Shown here piece by piece: positions 33,695 to 42,708 of a stretch of 64,000 bases of DNA. The position numbers and the translations under genes were made by a program. The notes under the pieces were generated by a model. It was not told the DNA's origin. It saw nothing but the letters and a program-made list of their open reading frames with translations, and did not search any database. Positions within the stretch are counted from its first letter, which is position 1, and every line of letters starts with the position of its first letter. Source of the stretch: Mucinivorans sp036654415 (GTDB lineage Bacteria; Bacteroidota; Bacteroidia; Bacteroidales; Rikenellaceae); NCBI GenBank assembly GCA_036654415.1, contig JAVVSB010000005.1:1-64000 (forward strand). The letters run 5' to 3'.

Positions 33695-34765
33695 ATGGAC
33701 AAAAAATTTCCAGCAGGTGTACTCACAGGCGAAAAAGTAGGTCAATTATTTGCCTACGCAAAAGAAAAAGGATTTGCCATACCAGCAGTGAATGTTACTG
33801 GTACGGATACTATTAATGCAGTTTTGGAAACTGCAGCAGCAGTTAATTCACCTGTTATCATTCAGCTAAGCAATGGTGGGGCTGCTTTCTATGCAGGTAA
33901 GGGTTGCAAATTAGAGGGTCAGGGTGCTGCCATTCTTGGTGGTATTTCGGCTGCTAAACATGTAAACACGGTAGCTTCCGCTTATGGTATTCCCGTAATT
34001 CTGCATACCGACCACGCTGCTAAAAAACTATTGCCTTGGATTGACGGTCTTTTAGATGCTTCCGAAAAACAATTTGCTGAAACAGGTACTCCTCTTTTTA
34101 GCTCTCATATGTTGGACTTGAGCGAAGAACCTATTAAAGAAAACATCGCCATCTGCTCGAAGTACTTGGCTCGTATGGCCAAAATGGGTATGACTCTTGA
34201 GATTGAGCTTGGTATTACTGGTGGTGAAGAAGATGGTGTTGACAATTCTCACGTAGACTCTTCTAAACTATATACTCAGCCTTCAGAGGTTGCTTATGCT
34301 TACGATGAGTTGCTCAAAATTTCGCCTAACTTCACCATCGCTGCTAGCTTTGGTAATGTACACGGTGTTTACAAACCAGGTAATGTGGTTTTGAATCCTA
34401 AGATTTTGGATGCTTCACAGAAGTATATCCAGGAAAAAGACCAAACAAAATGCGCCAAACCAGTTAACTTCGTATTCCATGGTGGTTCTGGCTCATCGAC
34501 GGCCGAAATTCGTGAGGCCATCGGCTATGGTGTTATCAAGATGAATCTTGACACTGATATGCAGTGGGCTTTCTGGGATGGTATTCGTGCATTCTACGTC
34601 AAGAACGAGGGCTATCTTCAGTCTCAGTTGGGCAATCCAGAAGGGGCAGACAAGCCTAACAAAAAATTCTACGACCCACGTGTTTGGTTGCGCAAGGGCG
34701 AAGAGTCGATTATTGTCCGTCTAAAACACAGTTTTGAGGATTTGAATTGCATCAACGTCCTTTAA
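33695..34765 (+). CDS. fbaA: Class II fructose-bisphosphate aldolase
   Basis: This zinc enzyme interconverts fructose 1,6-bisphosphate with dihydroxyacetone phosphate and glyceraldehyde 3-phosphate. The 356-residue protein has PAVNVTGTDT near the N-terminus, the zinc/catalytic segment VILHTDHAAKKLL (about residues 104-116), SSHMLDLSEE, EIELGITGGEEDGVDN (about 168-183) and the phosphate loop VFHGGSGSSTAEI. Length matches the long FbaA type. It precedes pfk on the same strand, separated by a terminator. Confidence 0.97.
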   Translation: MDKKFPAGVLTGEKVGQLFAYAKEKGFAIPAVNVTGTDTINAVLETAAAVNSPVIIQLSNGGAAFYAGKGCKLEGQGAAILGGISAAKHVNTVASAYGIPVILHTDHAAKKLLPWIDGLLDASEKQFAETGTPLFSSHMLDLSEEPIKENIAICSKYLARMAKMGMTLEIELGITGGEEDGVDNSHVDSSKLYTQPSEVAYAYDELLKISPNFTIAASFGNVHGVYKPGNVVLNPKILDASQKYIQEKDQTKCAKPVNFVFHGGSGSSTAEIREAIGYGVIKMNLDTDMQWAFWDGIRAFYVKNEGYLQSQLGNPEGADKPNKKFYDPRVWLRKGEESIIVRLKHSFEDLNCINVL

Positions 34766-34774
34766 ATTAAAAGT

Positions 34775-34808
34775 AAAAGTGGTCTTTAATTGAAGGCCGC
34801 TTTTATTT
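34775..34808 (+). terminator. Terminator after fba
   Basis: AAAAGTGGTCTT (34775-34786) pairs with AAGGCCGCTTTT (34793-34804) with two G-U pairs, followed by more T. Confidence 0.75.
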
Positions 34809-34836
34809 TGAAATATTTTTTAATAAAAATAAAATT

Positions 34837-36066
34837 ATGAAACAAGCAATTGCAATTTTGACAGGTGGAGGTCCAGCTCCTGGTATGAACTCCGTAGTTG
34901 GCAGTGTAGCCAAGACTTTTCTTCAGAAGGGTTATCGTGTGATAGGTCTTCACGAGGGTTATTCAGGCCTTTTTGACCCAACCCCACGTACCACTGATAT
35001 TGACTTTATGTTGGCCGATGATATTTTTAATCGTGGTGGCTCTTTTCTTAAGATGAGTCGTTTTAAACCAACGCCTAAAAATTTTGAAGAGGATTTCAAT
35101 CTTGATTTCTTTGTCAACAATAATATCGTACTTTTGGTTACCGTTGGTGGTGACGATACAGCCTCTACGGCTAATCGTATTGCCAAATTCCTCGAAGCCA
35201 AGAGCTATCCTATTGCCAATATTCACGTACCCAAAACCATTGATAATGACCTTCCACTTCCAAGCAATACTCCTACCTTTGGGTACCAGTCTGCTCAGGC
35301 TCAGGGTACTATCATTGGTCGCACAGTCTACAACGATGCCCGTACTTCCGAGAATTGGTTTATTGTTGCTGCTATGGGGCGTTCGGCTGGCCACTTGGCC
35401 TTCGGTATCGGCACAGCTTGCCACTACCCAATGATTGTTATTCCCGAGATGTTCAATAAGACCGAAATTACGGTTGAAAAGATTGTAAATTTGGTGATTT
35501 CGGCCATTGTCAAGCGTAAAATGATGGGTATGAATTATGGTGCTGCCATCATCTCAGAAGGTGTTTTTCATGCCCTTTCAGACGAAGAGATTAAAAAATC
35601 TGGTGTTATTTTTAGTTATGATGAACACGGCCACCCAGAGTTGGGTAAAGTTTCCAAGGCTCATATCTTCAATGAAATGATTGAAAATAAGCTTAAAATC
35701 TTGAATATTAAGGTTAAGAGTCGCCCAGTGGAAATTGGTTACGAGGTGCGTTGCCAAACCCCAATTGCTTATGACTTGGTTTACTGTTCTTTGTTGGGTA
35801 TGGGAGTTTATAAGTTATTCTCTGAGGGCAAGACGGGTTGTATGGTCTATGTCTCGCAGGCTGGTAATATCGAACCTTTATACCTGAAGGACCTTCAGGA
35901 TGAAAATGGTAAGATTCCTCCTCGTTTGGTGGATGTTGACTCTCCACGTGTACAGTTGGTTGTGGAGAATATTCTCAACTACATCACCCCCGAGGACTAC
36001 GACCGAGCCAAAATTTATCTGCCTAATCCAGCAGAGTATGATTTGAAGAATATCCTTAACTGGTAA
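34837..36066 (+). CDS. 6-phosphofructokinase, PPi-dependent type
   Basis: The enzyme phosphorylates fructose 6-phosphate in glycolysis. The 409-residue protein has GGGPAPGMN at the N-terminus, GGDDTAST (about residues 105-112) and PKTIDNDL (about 129-136). An Asp after GGD and a Lys in PKTIDND are the residue pattern of PPi-using enzymes, while ATP-type enzymes have GGDGS and PGTIDND. Further motifs are GRSAGHLA and IPEMF. PPi use is therefore the better call, with ATP use not excluded. It follows fba and precedes a palindromic terminator. Confidence 0.9.
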   Translation: MKQAIAILTGGGPAPGMNSVVGSVAKTFLQKGYRVIGLHEGYSGLFDPTPRTTDIDFMLADDIFNRGGSFLKMSRFKPTPKNFEEDFNLDFFVNNNIVLLVTVGGDDTASTANRIAKFLEAKSYPIANIHVPKTIDNDLPLPSNTPTFGYQSAQAQGTIIGRTVYNDARTSENWFIVAAMGRSAGHLAFGIGTACHYPMIVIPEMFNKTEITVEKIVNLVISAIVKRKMMGMNYGAAIISEGVFHALSDEEIKKSGVIFSYDEHGHPELGKVSKAHIFNEMIENKLKILNIKVKSRPVEIGYEVRCQTPIAYDLVYCSLLGMGVYKLFSEGKTGCMVYVSQAGNIEPLYLKDLQDENGKIPPRLVDVDSPRVQLVVENILNYITPEDYDRAKIYLPNPAEYDLKNILNW

Positions 36067-36081
36067 TTTTCTTCGTTTTCT

Positions 36082-36129
36082 AAAAACAGCTAGGCCATCG
36101 CAAGTACTTGCGATGGCCTAGCTGTTTTT
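36082..36129. terminator. Perfect 48-nt palindromic bidirectional terminator
   Basis: Two exact 24-nt arms (36082-36105 and 36106-36129) meet with no extra loop bases. The GC-rich core GCTAGGCCATCGCAAG is flanked by A and T runs. It ends both pfk (plus) and gdhA (minus). Confidence 0.92.
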
Positions 36130-36144
36130 ATACCAGATGTATTT

Positions 36145-37500
36145 CTACACTACACCCTGAGCCACCATGGCACTGGCTACCTTGCGGAAGCCAGCAATAT
36201 TAGCCCCCTTGACGTAATTAACATACCCATCTTCTTGAGTGCCATACTCCACGCATACGGCATGGATGCCACACATAATACCTCGTAGAGTTTGGTCTAC
36301 CTTTTCGGGAGTCCATTTTATACGTTCAGAATTTTGAGTCATTTCCAATCCTGAGGTGGCTACGCCACCAGCGTTGCTGGCCTTACCTGGTGCAAAGAGC
36401 AGTTTGTTGCTTTGGAAGATATGGATAGCCTCGGGCGTAGATGGCATATTAGCCCCCTCTACCACACAGATACAACCGTTGTCGACCAACGTTTGTGCCT
36501 GGGCACCAGAAATCTCGTTCTGCGTGGCGCATGGCATAGCTATATCGCACTTAATGCCCCATGGGCGCTCGCCTTTGAAGTATTTTGCTGACGGATATTG
36601 AGTGGCGTAGTCGGATATACGACCGCGGAAAATGTTTTTAAGTTCAAAAATATAGTCCAACTTTTCGGGAGAGATACCATCAGCATCATATATATATCCG
36701 CTGGAGTCTGACATAGTGACTACTTTTCCACCCAGTTCGGTCATCTTTTGAACCGCATATTGGGCCACGTTACCCGAGCCCGAAATCACCACTGTCTTGC
36801 CAGCTATGGAATCTGATTTTAGTGCTAACATCTGTTCAGCAAAGTAGCTAGCTCCATAACCTGTGGCTTCGGGGCGAAGTGGTGAGCCACCCCAATCGAT
36901 GCCCTTGCCTGTGAAAGTGCCCGTAAATTCGTTACGTAGACGTTTGTACTGACCATACATATAACCTATTTCACGGCCTCCCACGCCTATATCGCCAGCT
37001 GGCACATCGGTGAATTGACCTATGTGTCGTTGCAATTCGGTGGCAAACGATTGGCAAAAGTGCATAACCTCAGTATCGGATTTACCTTTGGGGTTAAAGT
37101 CCGACCCTCCTTTGCCACCACCCATAGGCAGTGTGGTGAGTGCGTTTTTAAAGGTCTGTTCAAAGGCCAAGAATTTTAGAATCGAAAGGTTGACCGATGG
37201 GTGGAATCGTATACCACCTTTGTATGGGCCTATGGCCGAATTCATCTGGATGCGATAGCCGCGGTTGATTTGAACTTGCCCCGCGTCATTGAGCCACGGT
37301 ACACGAAACATAATTACACGTTCAGGCTCGGTTATGCGCTCCATTATTCTGAGCTTTTGAAGTTCTGGACTCTGGGAGATATATTCTGACACAGATTCTG
37401 CTACTTCGTGCACGGCTTGTAAAAATTCTGGTTCATTGGGATTACGATTCTCGACAAAAACCATAAATTCGTCGAGCCATTGTTGTGCTTGTTGATTCAT
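36145..37500 (-). CDS. gdhA: Glutamate dehydrogenase, NADP-type
   Basis: GdhA makes glutamate from 2-oxoglutarate and ammonia. The 451-residue protein has the substrate-binding stretch GPYKGGIRFHPSVN (about residues 92-105), catalytic-Lys region LPMGGGKGGSDF (about 124-135) and the coenzyme fold VISGSGNVAQYA (about 235-246). Length fits the hexameric NADP type. A TACCTTTG box lies about 180 nt before its ATG, giving an unusually long leader. Confidence 0.96.
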   Translation of the reverse strand: MNQQAQQWLDEFMVFVENRNPNEPEFLQAVHEVAESVSEYISQSPELQKLRIMERITEPERVIMFRVPWLNDAGQVQINRGYRIQMNSAIGPYKGGIRFHPSVNLSILKFLAFEQTFKNALTTLPMGGGKGGSDFNPKGKSDTEVMHFCQSFATELQRHIGQFTDVPAGDIGVGGREIGYMYGQYKRLRNEFTGTFTGKGIDWGGSPLRPEATGYGASYFAEQMLALKSDSIAGKTVVISGSGNVAQYAVQKMTELGGKVVTMSDSSGYIYDADGISPEKLDYIFELKNIFRGRISDYATQYPSAKYFKGERPWGIKCDIAMPCATQNEISGAQAQTLVDNGCICVVEGANMPSTPEAIHIFQSNKLLFAPGKASNAGGVATSGLEMTQNSERIKWTPEKVDQTLRGIMCGIHAVCVEYGTQEDGYVNYVKGANIAGFRKVASAMVAQGVV

Positions 37501-37680
37501 ATTAGATGTAAATTATGAGTTTTAAGCCCGAAGATGAGAACTAGTCGAATTATCAATTTTTAAGTTTCTCTTATAGTTGTGCTTATAATTGAAAGCAAAA
37601 TGAGATAATTGATAAAAATTTTGCGTTGCTTCCACAAAAACAGGTAACTCGCGCTCTCCTTTAGCGAACTTCTTATGGAG

Positions 37681-37688
37681 CAAAGGTA
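37681..37688 (-). promoter_or_regulatory. Distant -7 box upstream of gdhA
   Basis: The minus strand reads TACCTTTG, 180 nt upstream of the gdhA ATG. If used, the gdhA mRNA has a leader of about 175 nt. Confidence 0.5.
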
Positions 37689-37733
37689 AAAAAAACTCTT
37701 AAAAATCACGACAGCAATATGAAAAATTTCGCA

Positions 37734-38933
37734 TTAAATCATCTTGGAGTAGCTTTTAAGTGCTTCGCTCAAAACTTTCATAGCTACCTTGAGCTCATCC
37801 AGTTCCAAGACGTAGGCCAAACGCACTTCTGTTTGGGGACAGGTCTGTGGATTGCTGTAAAACCCTTGTGCTGGGGCCAACATCACCGTTGCTCCTTGAA
37901 AAGAGTACTCTTCTAGGAGCCATTGACAAAAGCGGTCGGCATTATCTATGGGTAGAGAGGCGATGGCATAGAAGGCTCCACAGGGCATAGGACAAATCAC
38001 CCCATCCATTTGTTGCAGTGCCTGTATCATATAGTTACGGCGTGAAACATACTTGGCTTTAACATCCTCGTAGTAGCTTCGTGGTGCACTGAGAGCCGCT
38101 TGTGCGGCCACTTGCCCCAGGTAGGGGGCACAGAGCCGAGCCTGTCCCATACGCAGTATGGCGTCCATAACCTCTGCATTACGTGAGACCACAGCCCCCA
38201 CGCGTACCCCACACATTGAGTATCTTTTGCTGGATGAATCAATTAGTATCACATTTTTATCAACCCCCTGAAGGCTTAAGACAGAATGTTGTACACGGTT
38301 ATCGTAACAAAAATCGCTGTAGACCTCGTCTGACATCAAAAAGATATCATGTTTGAGGACCAAATCTCTAAGCGAGAGCATCTCTTCCTGCGAGTAAAGG
38401 TAGCCCGTTGGATTGTTGGGGTTACAGATAAGTATGGCACGTGTGGCTGGGGTGATTAACTTTTCAAGTTGGGCAATGGGTGGCAAAGCAAAGTTCTCCT
38501 CAATACGCGATGTTACTGGCACAATTTTGACTTGTGCCTCGATGGCGAAGCTATTGTAGTTGGCGTAATAGGGCTCTGGTACTATGATTTCATCACCAGG
38601 GTTGCAAACAGCTAACATAGAAAGTAGTATGGCCTCAGAACCACCAGTGGTCACTACAATATTGGTGTAATCCACCATTTTGCCTTGTGCACAATAGAAG
38701 GTGGCCAAGGCTCGACGATAACTCTCAATACCTGCCGAATGAGTGTATTCAATAACCTTTTCATCCAAATTCCGTATAGCCTCCATCGCTAGCTCTGGGG
38801 TGTGAATATCGGGCTGGCCTATATTCAGATGGTATACTTTGATACCACGTCTTTTAGCCTCTTCGGCAAAGGGAACTAATTTACGAATTGGAGAGGCTGG
38901 AATCACCTGACCTGTTTTTGATATTTCAGGCAT
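37734..38933 (-). CDS. Aspartate/aromatic-type aminotransferase, fold type I PLP
   Basis: This 399-residue subgroup I-gamma aminotransferase has LNIGQPDIHTP (about residues 37-47), a NPNNPTGYLYS motif (about 170-180), the PLP Lys in DSSSKRYSMCGVRVG (about 234-248) and the substrate Arg in TEVRLAYVLE near the C-terminus. It could act on aspartate, alanine or aromatic 2-oxo acids. In related genomes an aminotransferase often sits in the phenylalanine operon, but here it is separate. It is divergent from pssA. Confidence 0.9.
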   Translation of the reverse strand: MPEISKTGQVIPASPIRKLVPFAEEAKRRGIKVYHLNIGQPDIHTPELAMEAIRNLDEKVIEYTHSAGIESYRRALATFYCAQGKMVDYTNIVVTTGGSEAILLSMLAVCNPGDEIIVPEPYYANYNSFAIEAQVKIVPVTSRIEENFALPPIAQLEKLITPATRAILICNPNNPTGYLYSQEEMLSLRDLVLKHDIFLMSDEVYSDFCYDNRVQHSVLSLQGVDKNVILIDSSSKRYSMCGVRVGAVVSRNAEVMDAILRMGQARLCAPYLGQVAAQAALSAPRSYYEDVKAKYVSRRNYMIQALQQMDGVICPMPCGAFYAIASLPIDNADRFCQWLLEEYSFQGATVMLAPAQGFYSNPQTCPQTEVRLAYVLELDELKVAMKVLSEALKSYSKMI

Positions 38934-39056
38934 AGCTTATTTTGTTGTTTGGAATCCATACTACCCTCATTAGCACCATCTCCCTTCTGAGTAGAGTGTC
39001 CCAAATGTGGTCTGAAAGAACCAATTACGATAATTTTTATTATATTTCTGACGTAA

Positions 39057-39064
39057 CAAATGTA
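39057..39064 (-). promoter_or_regulatory. -7 box upstream of the aminotransferase gene
   Basis: The minus strand reads TACATTTG, about 124 nt before the gene start and 8 nt from the plus-strand pssA box, so the two promoters overlap. Confidence 0.45.
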
Positions 39065-39072
39065 ATGTTTTT

Positions 39073-39080
39073 TATCTTTG
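39073..39080 (+). promoter_or_regulatory. -7 box upstream of pssA
   Basis: TATCTTTG ends 24 nt before the pssA ATG and lies next to the divergent box at 39057-39064. Confidence 0.55.
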
Positions 39081-39104
39081 TAAAATAATTAAAAGACTGT
39101 TTTT

Positions 39105-39803
39105 ATGAAGAATTTTTACAGTTGGATACCCAACGCTTTGACCTCGTGCAACTTACTATGCGGTTGTTTAGCTATTACTTTTGTTTTGGATGGCTCTTTC
39201 GAGTTGGCTTTTTGGGCTGTGATGGTCGCTGCCATCTTTGATTTTTTCGATGGGCTTGTTGCCAGAATGCTTAAAGCTTATTCTCCTTTGGGGGCTGATT
39301 TGGATTCACTGGCCGATATGGTGAGTTTTGGTGTGGCACCAGCTATGGCTGTCTTTGCGCTTATGCAGGGTGCCACAGGGGCCATTACCTATCTTAATTA
39401 TTGTGCATTTTTGTTGGCTGTCTTTGCGGCACTGCGCTTGGCTAAATTTAACATCGACACGCGTCAGAGCGAGGAGTTTAGAGGTCTTCCAACTCCAGCT
39501 ATGTCTATGTTTTTCATGTCATTGGCTGTTGTCTATGGCGATATATGTGGTGCCAATTCTCTATTTGGAGCCTCTATTTTGGGTTCTTTGGTAGCCCTGT
39601 TTTGCGGATTGATGGTGTGCGATATGCCTATGTTTAGTTTTAAGTTTAAAACTTTTTCAATCAAAAAAAATCTGCTTAGATACATTTTTGCCATCATTTC
39701 CGTTATAATAATCGTTTGGTTTTCTATTGCAGGTGTGGCTATCGTGATTTTGATATATATCTTGATTGCTATGACGTTAGCTGTACTGAAAGCTATGAAA
39801 TAG
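39105..39803 (+). CDS. pssA: CDP-diacylglycerol--serine O-phosphatidyltransferase
   Basis: PssA makes phosphatidylserine from CDP-diacylglycerol and serine in the membrane. The 232-residue protein has the CDP-alcohol phosphotransferase motif DG-x2-AR-x8-G-x3-D-x3-D in the segment from DFFDGLVARML to LADMVSFG (residues about 47-72). Seven to eight hydrophobic segments are visible. Phosphatidylethanolamine synthesis would need psd, which is not in the window. The putative porin gene follows. Confidence 0.94.
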   Translation: MKNFYSWIPNALTSCNLLCGCLAITFVLDGSFELAFWAVMVAAIFDFFDGLVARMLKAYSPLGADLDSLADMVSFGVAPAMAVFALMQGATGAITYLNYCAFLLAVFAALRLAKFNIDTRQSEEFRGLPTPAMSMFFMSLAVVYGDICGANSLFGASILGSLVALFCGLMVCDMPMFSFKFKTFSIKKNLLRYIFAIISVIIIVWFSIAGVAIVILIYILIAMTLAVLKAMK

Positions 39804-39824
39804 CTAGTTATTAAAAAATTTGCG

Positions 39825-39832
39825 TATCTTTG
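39825..39832 (+). promoter_or_regulatory. -7 box upstream of putative porin gene
   Basis: TATCTTTG ends 18 nt before the ATG at 39851. Confidence 0.5.
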
Positions 39833-39850
39833 TCCCCGAAGATTGATTGA

Positions 39851-41929
39851 ATGTTGAACAAAATAATAGTACGGCGTGCGTTTTTACTTTCGCTGCTCTT
39901 GGTGGGCAGTGTGTTTTGTCGAGCACAAGTTACGCCACCAGGTTTTGGCCAGATGGGCAACAATATTCCAGGGCAACAGATTGGTTATCAGAATCAAAAT
40001 CCGAGTGGGACCATTGATAACAATGCCAAAAAAGTGGAGGATACCACCAGCAAAAAGAAACGTTTGCGAAAGCCTTTGGAGTCGTTCTATTTTGACGATT
40101 CGCTCCGAGCCACACGCATTTTTGCGTGGTCGGTCAATCCAGCTTTCAACGATGTGACTCGCAAATTGGTAGATACGCTCCTTGACAGTTTTCAGGTTGA
40201 TTATGGTTTTCAACGTTATGGTGTAGGACAGGCTTCGTTGGGTAATTTAGGTGGAGCCACCATTCCGCTGGACTATTTTCAACGGCCCAATTACAGCAAT
40301 TTTTCATTTGTGCAGGCTTGGGATAGCTTTATTATGACTCCTGAGCGAGTGCTTTTTTATAATGCAAAGGTGCCTTATTCCCGTTTAAGTTACGAGATGT
40401 CGGGGCAGACAAAATTAGAGGAGCAGTTACTCCATTTTGTTATCTCGCATAATATATCACCTTCAACAACGGCTCATTTGGTCTACCAGGCCGATGGTAC
40501 AAAGGGGATGTATATGAATCAAAAGGCTTTGGATAGGTATTTTATGGTCAATGTGGCCCATACAGGTAAACGCTATGCCATCCATGGAGGCTATATCTAC
40601 AACCACGGTAATGTGGACGAGAATGGGGGGATAAAAAACGACAGAGAGATTACTGATACTATTTTGCCCTCAACCGATAGGGTGGCTGTGTGGCTCAAAA
40701 ACGCCAACAATACCTACCGTGGTCATACATTTTGGTGGACACAATCTTACGGTATTCCGCTGCGTAAGCAACGAGAGCAAGAACTTACCATTCAAAAGAT
40801 ACCAACCATATACATAGGTCAATCTTTTGACTACACCATATTTAAGAAAGTCTATACAGCTAAGGGTGATACGGCCCTCTTTAAAAAGACATATATCAGT
40901 GAAGACAATAGTTACGACTCTATTTCACAAACTCTGGCCGATGTAAAGTTCTTTGCCCAGATTCAGCCCTATAACCGAGATGGTGTCTTGGGGTTGATTT
41001 CGGCAGGTATAGGTAGTGAGTTTGCCACTTACTACAACGAGGTGCCCACAAACTACCAGAATCAGTATGGTCAGGGTGGTCGCCAGAATCGTAATTCGAC
41101 CTATATTTATGGTGGGGTTAACGGCAAGGTTAGTAAATACCTTGATTGGCAGGCCAATGTGAAGTATTATTTACTTGGTTACCGGAGTCAAGATTTTTCG
41201 GCCACTGGTGCTTTACGTTTAAGTGCTTATATTAAAAAGAAGCCTTTAACGCTTGACGTTGGGGCAACCTTCTCGCTCACTACGCCCGATTTTTGGGCGC
41301 AAAGCTACTTCTCGAACCACTATGCGTGGTCGAATGCTTTCACCAAAGAGAGCATTATGAACCTCACGGCCAAATTTTCGGTTCCATCGTGGGGACTCTA
41401 CATTGGCGGCGAATATTCGATACTTGGCAACAAGGTATACTATGATGGTAATTGTATGCCAGTTCAGAGTTCTGCTGCGGTATCAGTATTGGGGTTGTAT
41501 CTACAAAAAGATTTTCGCGCAGGCGGATTTCATTTTAATCACAGGGTGCTCGCTCAGTTTAGTAGTGCCCAAGAGGTGGTACCGGTTCCTCTATTGAGTG
41601 CTTATCTGAGTTACTATTTCAATTTTGCGGTTGTTAAAAATGTGCTCTCGATGAATGTGGGTATTGATGGTCGGTATAATACACGTTATTATGCCCCTGG
41701 ATATAACCCTTCAACGGCGCGGTTTTTCAACCAAAGAGAGAAACAACTCGGTAATTACCCATACTTAGACGCCTTTGTGTCGGCTAAGTGGAAGAGACTC
41801 CGTATTTTGCTTAAATTGCAACACTTCAATGCCAACTTGTTGGGTAATCAGGAGTATTTTCAAGTGCTCCACTATCCTCAGAACCGCATGATGTTCAAAA
41901 TAGGTATCTCTTGGTCTTTTTATAACTAA
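39851..41929 (+). CDS. Bacteroidetes putative porin, large beta-barrel outer-membrane protein
   Basis: This 692-residue protein has a signal peptide (MLNKIIVRRAFLLSLLL..., cleavage after CRA at about residue 25). A charged linker rich in Lys/Arg follows (about 55-75), then a long beta-rich domain ending in an aromatic residue (GISWSFYN). Sequence style (SFYFDDSLRATRIFAWSVNPAFNDV and repeated YxxY barrels) fits the Bacteroidetes putative porin family. The substrate is unknown. It is followed by the lytic transglycosylase. Confidence 0.75.
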   Translation: MLNKIIVRRAFLLSLLLVGSVFCRAQVTPPGFGQMGNNIPGQQIGYQNQNPSGTIDNNAKKVEDTTSKKKRLRKPLESFYFDDSLRATRIFAWSVNPAFNDVTRKLVDTLLDSFQVDYGFQRYGVGQASLGNLGGATIPLDYFQRPNYSNFSFVQAWDSFIMTPERVLFYNAKVPYSRLSYEMSGQTKLEEQLLHFVISHNISPSTTAHLVYQADGTKGMYMNQKALDRYFMVNVAHTGKRYAIHGGYIYNHGNVDENGGIKNDREITDTILPSTDRVAVWLKNANNTYRGHTFWWTQSYGIPLRKQREQELTIQKIPTIYIGQSFDYTIFKKVYTAKGDTALFKKTYISEDNSYDSISQTLADVKFFAQIQPYNRDGVLGLISAGIGSEFATYYNEVPTNYQNQYGQGGRQNRNSTYIYGGVNGKVSKYLDWQANVKYYLLGYRSQDFSATGALRLSAYIKKKPLTLDVGATFSLTTPDFWAQSYFSNHYAWSNAFTKESIMNLTAKFSVPSWGLYIGGEYSILGNKVYYDGNCMPVQSSAAVSVLGLYLQKDFRAGGFHFNHRVLAQFSSAQEVVPVPLLSAYLSYYFNFAVVKNVLSMNVGIDGRYNTRYYAPGYNPSTARFFNQREKQLGNYPYLDAFVSAKWKRLRILLKLQHFNANLLGNQEYFQVLHYPQNRMMFKIGISWSFYN

Positions 41930-41969
41930 ACTGTAGCAAAGGAGGCTGGCCCGATCAAATTTCATTCAT

Positions 41970-42587
41970 ATGAATTTTACAACAAAAAAAGTATTAACAG
42001 TTGTTCTAATTTCTTTATTTGCCGAGTTTACCTTTATTGGCTGTTCTCATCGCTCAGATGATGCGATGTTGCAGTTGGAAAAGGATGCTCAGGATGGTGG
42101 TGTGTTGGTTTCGGAGTTTGATCCAATTATGCGCCGTGCTGCTTCTGTGGCCGACATGGATTGGTTATTGCTCAGTGCCATTGCTCATACCGAATCACGT
42201 TTTCAAAGTGATGTTCGCTCCTCGGTTGGAGCCATCGGGATTATGCAGGTGATGCCTTCGGTGGCACGGAGTTTTGGTGTTTCGCCAGAGGAGGCTAAAA
42301 ATGCCGAGGTTAATGTGGCATTGGCCATTAGGGTCCTCAAAAGTTCGGAACAGGGCTTGCGACTTAATGCAGCCTCGGAACGCGACCGTATTAGTATTAT
42401 TTTGGCTTGTTATAACAATGGTATCGGTAATGTGCTGGAGGCTCGCCGTCGTGCGGCTCAGGCAGGTGTTGACCATAATAACTGGCAGCAACTCAAAAAG
42501 TTCGCTCCAATTAGTGGCACCCAAACGCCAGCTTTTGTTAACCAAGTTTTACAAAAATGGGAAGAATATAAAAAAATGTATAGTTAA
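41970..42587 (+). CDS. Lipoprotein lytic transglycosylase (SLT domain)
   Basis: This 205-residue protein has a lipoprotein signal (lipobox IGC at about residues 23-25). The catalytic domain has HTESRFQSDVRS with the catalytic Glu near residue 72, VGAIGIMQVMP and the later CYNNGIGNV. This is the SLT fold of MltF/Slt-type lytic transglycosylases, which cut peptidoglycan glycans. The periplasmic binding domain of full-length MltF is absent, so it resembles the catalytic part alone. Confidence 0.88.
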   Translation: MNFTTKKVLTVVLISLFAEFTFIGCSHRSDDAMLQLEKDAQDGGVLVSEFDPIMRRAASVADMDWLLLSAIAHTESRFQSDVRSSVGAIGIMQVMPSVARSFGVSPEEAKNAEVNVALAIRVLKSSEQGLRLNAASERDRISIILACYNNGIGNVLEARRRAAQAGVDHNNWQQLKKFAPISGTQTPAFVNQVLQKWEEYKKMYS

Positions 42588-42602
42588 TTAATTTTTTTTA
42601 TA

Positions 42603-42610
42603 TACCTTTG
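42603..42610 (+). promoter_or_regulatory. -7 box of the phe/tyr leader
   Basis: TACCTTTG ends 20 nt before the leader-peptide ATG and 172 nt before pheA. No -33 TTTG is seen at the usual distance. Confidence 0.55.
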
Positions 42611-42630
42611 TCCAAACAAAACAGGAACAG

Positions 42631-42708
42631 ATGAAACTATCTTCTTTATATTCGTATTCCTTTTACTTCTTTTATCAAGGAGCGTGTGGTCGTATGAGTA
42701 TAAATTAG
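42631..42708 (+). CDS. Aromatic-rich leader peptide of the pheA-tyrA-aroF operon
   Basis: A 25-codon frame starts 20 nt after a TACCTTTG box. Codons 7-15 read Y-S-Y-S-F-Y-F-F-Y, so seven of nine codons are Tyr (four) or Phe (three). The frame stops at TAG 42706-42708, 27 nt before a rho-independent terminator and 74 nt before pheA. This is the layout of ribosome-mediated attenuation leaders such as pheL. The sequence shows the arrangement; function is inferred from the downstream Phe/Tyr pathway genes. Confidence 0.8.
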   Translation: MKLSSLYSYSFYFFYQGACGRMSIN

